The notes under the pieces: generated by a model | What the model saw: the letters and a program-made list of their open reading frames with translations, nothing else | What the model was told of the DNA's origin: nothing | Database searches by the model: none | Made by a program: the position numbers and the translations under genes | Part shown: in pieces, positions 25,286 to 32,689 of the stretch | Position numbering within the stretch: position 1 is the first letter of the stretch | Layout of the letters: the number at the start of each line of letters is the position of its first letter | Assembly (NCBI GenBank): GCA_035294225.1 | Contig: DATGLH010000104.1 | Coordinates: 1 to 64,000 of the forward strand | Source: Trebonia sp035294225 | GTDB lineage: Bacteria; Actinomycetota; Actinomycetes; Streptosporangiales; Streptosporangiaceae | DNA: 64,000 nt | Direction: 5' to 3'

Positions 25286-25861
25286 TTCGTGCGGCCGGCT
25301 ACGGCCGCACCGTCCGATCCCGGGGGAGTGCGGCCGTGACGGAAGCGGCTTCCGTGGCACCTGGGGACCGTGATCGAGGCACGAGGTCTCCCGGCGACGG
25401 GAAGCCCGCCATCCCCGCCTAACGCCTGCCGCAACGACGCCTGCCGCCACAGGAGACATCCGGCGGCATGCCGCACGCTCACGCTGGTCCGGTATGCCCT
25501 GCCCGGCGGGGAACATCCCCCGGCCCTCGACGATCAGGCCGTCGCGGAAGGTCAGCGCCTCGGCCCGCAGCTCACCCGCCTCGTTGCGGAACAAGATGAC
25601 CAGTGTGTCGGTGCCCTCGAAGACGCCGAGCACCTCAAAACGCAGGTCCGGATGGGCTGCGAGCCCGGCCGACCAGTACTCCCGCAGTCCGGCCAGGCCG
25701 CGGACGGTCCCGTCCGACCCCGGCAGGACCCGCGCCGCGAGCGGAGACCGGAACGCCACGTCCGGCGCGTAATGGGCCAGGATCGACCCAAGGTCGTGGG
25801 AGTTCCACTCGTCGGCCCACGTCCGCGCGAAGGCCGCCGCGTCGGGCATGCCCCGCGTCAT
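25247..25861 (-). CDS. SnoaL-like (NTF2 fold) protein with an unusual C-terminal extension
   Basis: A 204-residue protein. The first ~120 residues are a nuclear-transport-factor-2/SnoaL-like domain (FARTWADEWNSHDLGSILAHY, DVAFRSPLAARV, LREYWSAGLAAHPDLRFEV, EALTFRDGLIVEG). Family members normally end shortly after such a segment, but this frame continues for about 80 Arg/Pro-rich residues and stops inside repeat copy B. The extension looks non-homologous, suggesting loss of the original stop by frameshift or rearrangement. ATG at 25861 chosen; a GTG three codons earlier and an ATG at 25849 are alternatives. Function unknown. Confidence 0.75.
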   Translation of the reverse strand: MTRGMPDAAAFARTWADEWNSHDLGSILAHYAPDVAFRSPLAARVLPGSDGTVRGLAGLREYWSAGLAAHPDLRFEVLGVFEGTDTLVILFRNEAGELRAEALTFRDGLIVEGRGMFPAGQGIPDQRERAACRRMSPVAAGVVAAGVRRGWRASRRRETSCLDHGPQVPRKPLPSRPHSPGIGRCGRSRPHEPENASPCKKKPE

Positions 25862-25973
25862 GTGGAACACTGTAGCGGCTGCGTCCGCCGCGCCTAACCG
25901 AATTAAGAGCCGGGCCGTCCGCCGCCGTCCGGGTGACGGGCGGGGAAGCAGCTCCCGAGGTAGGGTGCCGGGT

Positions 25974-26762
25974 ATGCGGAACGTTGAGCCCGAGGTGTTC
26001 CTGGTCGCGCGGCCCGAGGTCGACTACGACGCACTCGCCGCCTACCTGCGCGAGGTCGGCGGGGAGCGCTGGCTGGAGCGGCTGGACCGCGACCAGCTGG
26101 ACAACGACGCGCAGAACCTCGCCGAGTTCGCCGGCAAGATGTGCTACCGCTCCTGGGAGCCGGGCCTGAACCCAAACGTCCGCCGTGTCCGCGACGACCA
26201 GGTCAAGTACCTGGAGAACATCCTGCGCAGCGGCCACGGGTCGGTACTTGAGCACGTCAGCTTCACGTTCGTATTGCACAACGTGAGCAGGGTATTCACC
26301 CATGAGATCATCAGGCACCGCCCGGGAACGGCTATCTCGCAGGAGTCGCTGCGGTTCGTCCGGCTCGGCGAATTGCCTTTCTGGTTCCCCGGGTGGGCGC
26401 GGGAAGACCCCGAGCTCATGAAACGCGCCACGGCGCTGCTCGCCGAAATGGAAGCCTTCCAGCAATGGATGGCAGATCATTTCCGGCTGGATGACGACGG
26501 CGTGCCGATGCACGAGAAGAAGCACAAGACCTCGTTCATGCGCCGTTTCGCGCCGGACGGCGTTGCCACCGGCCTTGTCTGGACTGCGAACATCAGGGCG
26601 CTGCGGCACACGATCGAGGCGCGCACCGACCCGGGGGCCGAGGAGGAGATCCGCCTCGTGTTCGGCAAGATCGGCGAGATCATGCGGGCCGAGGCGCCCG
26701 CGCTGTTCGGCGATTACCAGGTGACTGACGGCGCGTGGGTGCCCGGCTGGCGCAAGGTTTAG
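25974..26762 (+). CDS. thyX: flavin-dependent thymidylate synthase ThyX
   Basis: A 262-residue FAD-dependent thymidylate synthase, which methylates dUMP using methylene-THF and NADPH. The ThyX motif is present as EIIRHRPGTAISQESLRFV; the usual R-H-R-x7-S reading is retained. SGHGSVLEHVSFTF supplies other substrate-binding residues, and TSFMRRFAPDGVATGL precedes the late ANIRALRHTIEAR element. A TAGGGT -10-like hexamer ends seven bases before the ATG, fitting a leaderless mRNA. Stand-alone gene. Among actinobacteria ThyX often replaces or accompanies ThyA. Confidence 0.95.
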   Translation: MRNVEPEVFLVARPEVDYDALAAYLREVGGERWLERLDRDQLDNDAQNLAEFAGKMCYRSWEPGLNPNVRRVRDDQVKYLENILRSGHGSVLEHVSFTFVLHNVSRVFTHEIIRHRPGTAISQESLRFVRLGELPFWFPGWAREDPELMKRATALLAEMEAFQQWMADHFRLDDDGVPMHEKKHKTSFMRRFAPDGVATGLVWTANIRALRHTIEARTDPGAEEEIRLVFGKIGEIMRAEAPALFGDYQVTDGAWVPGWRKV

Positions 26763-26804
26763 AAGCTCCGGTGATCCCGGGCGGGCTGCCGGCGCCCGCG
26801 CGCG

Positions 26805-27950
26805 TTACGGGTTTTCCCCCGGCAGGTCGTAGCGGAGGAGTTCCGGGCGCGCCCCGGACATCCGCAGCGCCTCGGCGGTCCTGGCGATCATGGCGTCCGG
26901 GCCGCTGATGTAGACGTCCCTGCCCACCCAGTCGGCCCGCGCCGCGAGGCTGGAGATCGTGCCGTGCTCCGCGCCCTCGGCCATCTCGTCCGATGTCACC
27001 GCGATGACGTCCAGCGAGGGGTAGTCCAGTTCCATCCGGCGCAGCGCGCCTAGGTCATAGAGTTCGGACTGGGTGCGCGCGCCGTGGTAGAGCACGATTT
27101 CCCGTCCCTGCCCGCCGGGCCCCGCCGAGCGGACGATCGCCTCGGTGATCGCCTTCAGCGGGGCGAGCCCGGTCCCGCCGGCCAGGCAGAGCACGGGCCG
27201 GCGGCCCTGCGTGTCGGCGGTCATCCGCCCCCCGGGCGGGCCGAGGAGCAGCGTGTCACCGGGCCCGAGGTGGTGTACCAGCGTGTTGCTGACGAGGCCG
27301 CCGGCGACCGCGCGGACATGCAGCGTCAGCGACCCGTCGTCGCGGGGGGCGTTGGCGATCGAGTAGCGCCGCCACAGCCGGGGCCAGCGCGGCGTCTGCA
27401 CCCACAGGTGCTGGCCGGGCAGGTAGCCGAACGGCTCGGACGGCTGGACCGTGAGCACCGCGACCTGCGGGGTGCGCAGCTCATGGCTGGTGACCTCGGC
27501 GGTCCACCACGCGGGGGCGTGCGCCGCGTCCTCGGCGGCCGCGGTGACCATGACCTCGATCGCGTGGTCGATCGCGGCCTCCCACTCGTCCTTGGCGTCG
27601 GCGCTCCAGCCGGACGGCGCGAACTTGTCCACCATCGCGTGCAGCGACGTCCGGAACGCGGTGTAGTGTTCCGGACGCACCCCGAACTTGCGGTGCGCGC
27701 GCCCGAGTTCGGCGAGATAACGGTCGAGTTCGCCGTCGCCCCTGGTCGTGACTATCCGGCGCAACGCCCGGTACAGACGCTGTCGCTGAGCGTCCATCGC
27801 CGCCGGGAACATGGCGCTGATCTCGGGTTCGGCGGCAAAGAGATGGCCATAGAAATACGTCATCGCCGCTTCGCAAACGCGTTCGTTCAGGAAGAATGGC
27901 GATGCGGCCGGGCCGGGCCCCGTGGAACCGTCGGACGGTTGCGGCGTCAC
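26805..27950 (-). CDS. flavohemoprotein-like globin-FAD-NAD oxidoreductase
   Basis: A 381-residue flavohemoglobin-type protein. An N-terminal globin domain (about 15-140) carries AMTYFYGHLFAAEPEISAMF and the proximal His in LGRAHRKFGVRPEHY. The reductase part has RRYSIANAP for FAD, LLLGPPGGRM, and CLAGGTGLAPLKAI for NAD(P)H, ending in VYISGPDAMI. Such enzymes act as nitric oxide dioxygenases or reductases. It is slightly shorter than E. coli Hmp. GTG start; no strong ribosome binding site was seen, so the start is less certain than the family. Confidence 0.92.
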   Translation of the reverse strand: MTPQPSDGSTGPGPAASPFFLNERVCEAAMTYFYGHLFAAEPEISAMFPAAMDAQRQRLYRALRRIVTTRGDGELDRYLAELGRAHRKFGVRPEHYTAFRTSLHAMVDKFAPSGWSADAKDEWEAAIDHAIEVMVTAAAEDAAHAPAWWTAEVTSHELRTPQVAVLTVQPSEPFGYLPGQHLWVQTPRWPRLWRRYSIANAPRDDGSLTLHVRAVAGGLVSNTLVHHLGPGDTLLLGPPGGRMTADTQGRRPVLCLAGGTGLAPLKAITEAIVRSAGPGGQGREIVLYHGARTQSELYDLGALRRMELDYPSLDVIAVTSDEMAEGAEHGTISSLAARADWVGRDVYISGPDAMIARTAEALRMSGARPELLRYDLPGENP

Positions 27951-28036
27951 AGCGCACAGTGTCGCACCCTGGGCAAAGCGCTACAAGGACATTCGGCTTT
28001 GCCGGACAGATATAGCGTGATTGGCGAGGAGGACCG

Positions 28037-28813
28037 ATGGGGGACCGCCCGATCATCGGCGTCACCGGCGAACTCGACGCGGCCCGCTGGGGGGACTGGC
28101 TCCGGGAGGCCGTGGTCTCGCCCGTCAGCTACACCCGGGCCGTGGAGCGGGCCGGGGGAGTGCCCGTGGTGCTGCCGCCAGTGCCGCCCGACGCGGCGCG
28201 CTCTCTGGTCGCCGGGCTGAACGGCCTGGTCTTCACCGGGGGCAGGGACGTCGACCCGGCACTGTATGACCAGCAGCCGCTGGCGGAGACGGACCCGCCC
28301 GAGCACCGCAGGGACCGGTTCGAACTGGTGCTGATGCGTGCCGCGATCGAGGCCGGGCTGCCGTTCCTCGCGGTCGGACGCGGCCTGCACGTGCTGACGG
28401 TGGCGCGCGGCGGCTCGCTGACCCAGCACCTGCCCGCGCACCGGCGCGACCGGGCGCGGTACCTGCCGCACGAGGTGTACCTGGCCGGCGACAGCCTGCT
28501 CGGCCGGCTGCTCGGCACCCGGGTCCAGGTGCCCGCCGCCCACCACCAGGCGCCGGACCGCCCCGGCGAGGGCCTGGTCGTGGCCGGGTGGGCGCCGGAC
28601 GAGGTGATCGAGGCCCTGGAGGTGACGGGCCACCGGTTCGGCGTCGGCGTGCACTGGCATCCCGAGGAAGGCGACGACCCGCGCCTGATGACCGCCCTGG
28701 TGGAGGCGGCAAGCCAGCCGCGCCTGGCGGCCGCCAGCCAGGCCGAGCCGAGCCAGGCCGAGCCGCGGCATAAGAGGGGGGCCAAGCCGAAGGCGGCCGC
28801 CCGCGGCCGCTAG
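28037..28813 (+). CDS. class I glutamine amidotransferase-like protein lacking the catalytic Cys (peptidase C26/PuuD type)
   Basis: A 258-residue member of the gamma-glutamyl-GABA hydrolase family (IIGVTGELD, AVERAGGVPVVLPP, LNGLVFTGGRDVDP, VGVHWHPEE). The nucleophile motif that normally reads G-I-C-R-G is AVGRGLHV here: codon 28376-28378 encodes Gly114 where Cys is required, although the His and Glu of the triad (VHWHPEE) remain. The protein is therefore probably not a hydrolase of the usual kind. The final ~30 residues form a Gln/Ala/Lys tail. Start by GAGGAGGA. It overlaps the convergent CcdA gene by four bases. Confidence 0.9.
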   Translation: MGDRPIIGVTGELDAARWGDWLREAVVSPVSYTRAVERAGGVPVVLPPVPPDAARSLVAGLNGLVFTGGRDVDPALYDQQPLAETDPPEHRRDRFELVLMRAAIEAGLPFLAVGRGLHVLTVARGGSLTQHLPAHRRDRARYLPHEVYLAGDSLLGRLLGTRVQVPAAHHQAPDRPGEGLVVAGWAPDEVIEALEVTGHRFGVGVHWHPEEGDDPRLMTALVEAASQPRLAAASQAEPSQAEPRHKRGAKPKAAARGR

Positions 28814-29700
28814 AGCGGGAGGTTGTAGCCGCCGAACCAGTTGGCGCGCAGCCAGTTGATCGCCGCCGTCCACGCCCCCGTGACCTCGAGGACGCCAACG
28901 ATCACCAGCATGGCCCCCCCGATCCGGCTGACAAGCCGGGCGTTGCGCCGGAAGAAGCCGAGCACGTTCACCACGCGCTGGAAGGCCGCCGCCACGATCA
29001 GGAACGGGACGCCGAGGCCGAGCCCGTAGACGAACGCGAGGAACGCGCCGCGCGCGGCAGTGCCCGACGACGCGGAAAGCGCGAGCACGGCGGTCAGCGT
29101 CGGGCCGATGCACGGCGACCAGCCGATGCCGAACATCGCGCCGAGCAGCGGCGCGCCGGCCAGCCCGGCCCGGGGCCGGGCGGACGGGCGGAAGACCCGG
29201 CCGGCGAAGGAGAACCGGTCGAACGCGCCCGCGAACATCAGCCCGAGCAGGATCGTGATCCCGCCGAGGACCCGGGTGAGCGCCGTATCGTGCGCGCTGA
29301 ACAGCTGGCCGAGCCCTCCGATGGCAAGGCCGTAGCAGGCGAAGACGAGCGAGAACCCGAAGACGAACAGCGCCGCCCCGGCCACGGCCCGGCCCTTGGC
29401 GGGCGCGGCCGTCCCGGCAGCCGCCGCCCGGGTCCGGGTGGTGACCGCGCCGCCGTCGCCGCCCGCGGCCCCGGCCGCCGCCAGCAGCCCGGTCCCCGCC
29501 CCCGCCGCGGCGGCGTCCCCGGCGGCCGCGCCCGCGCCCGTCCTGCCCGCTCCCGCGCCGGACATCCCGGTGATGTAGGACAGGTACCCGGGGACGAGCG
29601 GCAGGCAGCACGGCGACAGGAACGTCACGGCGCCCGCCGCGGCGGCGACCGGTATCGCCAGGACCAGCGGACCGGAGGAGACCAGGCTCTCGACGCTCAC
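28810..29700 (-). CDS. ccdA: cytochrome c biogenesis protein CcdA
   Basis: A 296-residue membrane protein with six hydrophobic segments of the DsbD_2/CcdA family. It relays electrons from cytoplasmic thioredoxin to extracytoplasmic thiol proteins. The paired cysteines are visible in FLSPCCLPLVPGY (segment 1) and GWSPCIGPT (segment 4). An Ala/Gly-rich cytoplasmic loop is expanded. GTG at 29700 was chosen because it puts the first membrane helix at the expected position; a TTG start at 29742 would add 14 residues. No ccs/ResB partners are in the window. Confidence 0.93.
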   Translation of the reverse strand: MSVESLVSSGPLVLAIPVAAAAGAVTFLSPCCLPLVPGYLSYITGMSGAGAGRTGAGAAAGDAAAAGAGTGLLAAAGAAGGDGGAVTTRTRAAAAGTAAPAKGRAVAGAALFVFGFSLVFACYGLAIGGLGQLFSAHDTALTRVLGGITILLGLMFAGAFDRFSFAGRVFRPSARPRAGLAGAPLLGAMFGIGWSPCIGPTLTAVLALSASSGTAARGAFLAFVYGLGLGVPFLIVAAAFQRVVNVLGFFRRNARLVSRIGGAMLVIVGVLEVTGAWTAAINWLRANWFGGYNLPL

Positions 29701-29808
29701 GGGGCGGCGCCGGCCTTCGGTTCGGTCAGCGTTGACATGCAACCAAGTATGACCGACAACCCGTGGTGCCCGCCGTGGCCCCGCCCGCTAGCCGATATCG
29801 TTACCGGT

Positions 29809-31230
29809 GTGAATCAGGTCGCCGTCAAGTCCCCAGGAACCCGGCTCGTCACGGCCGGCGCCATCGCCTTCCTCGCCGTCGTCGCGAGCTGGGTGGTCTA
29901 CGCAGTGATCAGCGGCAAGAACGGGGCACTCGACGAGGTGGACCTGACGGTGTACCGGGACGGCGGCCTGATCGTCCGGCACGTCCGCCCGTACTTCGAC
30001 CCGCACGCGGCCGATCCGCTGTACGACTGGGGCGGCTACAGCTCGCTGGCACTGAAGTTCACCTACACGCCGTTCGCCGCGGTCGCGTTCGCGCTGATCT
30101 CGTTCCTCCCGTGGACGCCGCTGTGGGTGGCCTCGGTCGTGGTGAACATCGCGGCGCTGGTGGCGGCCCTGTGGTTCACCTTCGGCGGCCTCGGCTACGC
30201 CAGCCGCCGGGTGCGGCTCGGCGCGACGCTGGTCGCCGCCGCCGTCACCTTCTGGCTACAGCCGGTGGTGCGGACCATCTACCTGGGCCAGGTCAACCTC
30301 ATCTTGATGGCGGCGATCATGTGGGACCTGTGCCAGCCTGATAACAGCAAGGGGCGGGTCCGCTGGTGGAAGGGCCTGGCGACCGGCGTGGCCGCCGGGA
30401 TCAAGCTCACCCCGCTGATCTTCGTCCCGTACCTGCTGCTCACGCGGAAGTTCCGCCAGGCGGCGGCGACCGTGGCCGGCTTCCTCGCGACCATAGGCGT
30501 CGGTTTCGTGATCTTGCCGAACGACTCGTCCAAGTGGTGGCTGCACGGGCTGATCATGTCCGACGGCAGCCGGACCGGCTTCATCGGCTGGGCCGGGAAC
30601 CAGTCGCTGCGCGCGATCGTCACCAGGTTCAGCGGGAGCGTCGCGGCGGGCCAGGCCCCGTGGATCGCGGTCTCCGCGGTCGCGCTCGTACTCGGCATGG
30701 CGGCCGCCGTCCTGCTCGACCGGGCCGGCTACCCGGTGCCCGCCCTCCTGGCGACCGCGCTGACCGGGCTGCTCATCTCGCCGATCAGCTGGGACCACCA
30801 CTGGGTCTGGGTCGCGCCCGCCGTCGCGGTGACCGGGCACTACGCGATCCGCGCCTGGCGGGCCGCGCGCGACGGCGCCGGCAGGCGGCGCGCCCGCTGG
30901 CTCGCCGCGCTCGCCGCGATCATGATCTTCATCTACGCGGCATGGCCGGACGCGCTGTGGGAGCACGAGCGTAACCTCGGCAAGTTCTCGCTCGGCTTCC
31001 TCTGGGCGCAGAAGAACACCAACCCGATCCTGTTCAGCAAGTACGGCGACCAGCCGTGGTTCGTCGAGTACCACTGGCACGGCTTCCAGCTGCTGTGGGG
31101 CAACGCCTACATCCTCGGCGGCCTGTTCCTGCTCGCGGTCCTGCTCGGCCTCGCGCTCAGCCTCCGCGGGGCAGGCCACGTGCCCGCCTCCGAACCGTCG
31201 TCCGTGCGCACCTCGGTCCCGGCGTCCTAG
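29809..31230 (+). CDS. GT87-type polyprenol-phosphate mannosyltransferase family protein
   Basis: A 473-residue membrane protein with about ten hydrophobic segments, of the DUF2029/GT87 family. The family signature LTVYRDGG occurs just after the first helix, followed by FTYTPFAAVAFALI, QVNLILMAAIMWDL, GIKLTPLIFVPYLL and ISPISWDHHWVWVAP. Mycobacterial homologues (for example PimE) add mannose to phosphatidylinositol mannosides or lipomannan from polyprenyl-phosphomannose. No ribosome binding site precedes the GTG; TATCGT ends seven bases before it, so the mRNA is probably leaderless. An ATG at 29749 would add 20 residues. Acceptor unknown. Confidence 0.9.
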   Translation: MNQVAVKSPGTRLVTAGAIAFLAVVASWVVYAVISGKNGALDEVDLTVYRDGGLIVRHVRPYFDPHAADPLYDWGGYSSLALKFTYTPFAAVAFALISFLPWTPLWVASVVVNIAALVAALWFTFGGLGYASRRVRLGATLVAAAVTFWLQPVVRTIYLGQVNLILMAAIMWDLCQPDNSKGRVRWWKGLATGVAAGIKLTPLIFVPYLLLTRKFRQAAATVAGFLATIGVGFVILPNDSSKWWLHGLIMSDGSRTGFIGWAGNQSLRAIVTRFSGSVAAGQAPWIAVSAVALVLGMAAAVLLDRAGYPVPALLATALTGLLISPISWDHHWVWVAPAVAVTGHYAIRAWRAARDGAGRRRARWLAALAAIMIFIYAAWPDALWEHERNLGKFSLGFLWAQKNTNPILFSKYGDQPWFVEYHWHGFQLLWGNAYILGGLFLLAVLLGLALSLRGAGHVPASEPSSVRTSVPAS

Positions 31231-31355
31231 CCGGCCGGCCACGCCGCGCCCCAACGTCACTTCGCTCACTTTTCGTACCGACATTCCGGGCATTCCGGAC
31301 GCCAAAGTGGTCGTAAGGTGTGCGAAGCAGAAAATAAGTGAAATCAGTCATCCGG

Positions 31356-31374
31356 CGTGACGAGATATGTCACG
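31356..31374. promoter_or_regulatory. inverted repeat upstream of fadA
   Basis: CGTGAC (31356-31361) and GTCACG (31369-31374) flank GAGATAT. It lies in the 277-bp gap before the thiolase gene and could be a TetR-type operator for the fadA-fadB operon. The rest of the gap shows no coding signal. Confidence 0.45.
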
Positions 31375-31507
31375 TCCCGCCGGGCCCCGGCCGGCCCGGG
31401 CCGGGCCGGCCGGAAAGCTCCCCGGTTTTCCCCGCGAGGGGTGTCGCCCTGAAGGTTACTGGCGAGTAGCATAGGGCTGGCAGGCGTGACCGATGAAGGA
31501 GCAGCCG

Positions 31508-32689
31508 ATGCGCGCACGCGATGTGGTCTTCGTCGACGGCGTCCGGACGCCGTTCGGCAAGTCCGGCCCGGCAGGCATCTACGCCGGGACCAGGGCGGAC
31601 GACATGGTGGTCCGGGTGATCAGGGAACTGCTGCGGCGGAACCCGAACCTGCCGCCGGAGCGCGTCGGCGAGGTCGCGATCGCCGCCACCACGCAGATCG
31701 GCGACCAGGGGCTGACGATCGGGCGCAGCGCCGCGATCCTCGCGGGCCTGCCGGCGACCGTGCCCGGCTTGGCGATCGACCGGATGTGCGCGGGCGCGAT
31801 GACCGCGGTCACCACGGTGGCCGGCGAGGTCGCGCTCGGCGCCGCCGACGTCGCGATCGCTGGCGGCGTCGAGCACATGGGCCGCCACCCGATGGGGGAG
31901 GGCGTCGACCCCAACCCCCGGTTCATCTCCGAGCGCATCGTCGACACCTCCGCGCTGTCCATGGGCGCGACGGCGGAGAACCTGCACGACCGGTTCCCGG
32001 CGATCACCAGGGAGCGCGCCGACGCCTACGCCGCGGCCAGCCAGCGCAAGCTCGCGCAGGCCTACGCCGACGGCAAGATCCAGCCCGACCTGGTGCCGGT
32101 GGCCGTCAGGACCGCCGAACTCGGCTGGGGCCTGGCCACCAGGGACGAGCCGCCGCGCCCGGACACGACGGCGGAGGTCCTGAAGAACCTGAAGACGCCG
32201 TTCCGTCCGCACGGGCGGGTGACCGCCGGCAACTCCTCCGGCATCAACGACGGCGCGACCGGCTGCGTCATCGCCGCCGAAGAGGTCGCCGCCGAGCTGG
32301 GCCTGCCCGCGAAGATGCGCCTGGTCGACTTCTCCTTCGCGGGCGTCGAGCCCGAGGTGATGGGCATCGGCCCCATTCCCGCGACCGAGAAACTGCTCGC
32401 CCGCAACGACCTCACCATGGACGACATCGGCCTTATCGAGATCAACGAGGCGTTCGCGGTGCAGGTGCTCGCGTTCCTCGACCACTTCAAGATCGCCGAC
32501 GACGACCCGCGGGTGAACCCGTGGGGCGGCGCGATCGCCGTCGGGCACCCGCTCGCCTCCTCCGGTGTCCGGCTGATGATCCAGCTAGCGCGGCAGTTCG
32601 CCGAGCACCCCGAGGCGCGTTACGGGCTGACGACGATGTGCGTGGGCCTGGGCATGGGCGGCACGGTGCTCTGGGAGAGGGTGCTCTGA
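31508..32689 (+). CDS. acetyl-CoA C-acyltransferase (thiolase)
   Basis: A 393-residue thiolase. Active-site residues are Cys94 in DRMCAGAM, His347 in VGHPLASSG and Cys378 in TTMCVGLGMG. It cleaves 3-ketoacyl-CoA in fatty acid beta-oxidation or condenses acetyl-CoA units. ATG at 31508 has GAAGGAG seven bases upstream; an earlier in-frame ATG is less favourable. It is followed without gap by the FadB-like gene, the classical beta-oxidation pair. Confidence 0.96.
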   Translation: MRARDVVFVDGVRTPFGKSGPAGIYAGTRADDMVVRVIRELLRRNPNLPPERVGEVAIAATTQIGDQGLTIGRSAAILAGLPATVPGLAIDRMCAGAMTAVTTVAGEVALGAADVAIAGGVEHMGRHPMGEGVDPNPRFISERIVDTSALSMGATAENLHDRFPAITRERADAYAAASQRKLAQAYADGKIQPDLVPVAVRTAELGWGLATRDEPPRPDTTAEVLKNLKTPFRPHGRVTAGNSSGINDGATGCVIAAEEVAAELGLPAKMRLVDFSFAGVEPEVMGIGPIPATEKLLARNDLTMDDIGLIEINEAFAVQVLAFLDHFKIADDDPRVNPWGGAIAVGHPLASSGVRLMIQLARQFAEHPEARYGLTTMCVGLGMGGTVLWERVL

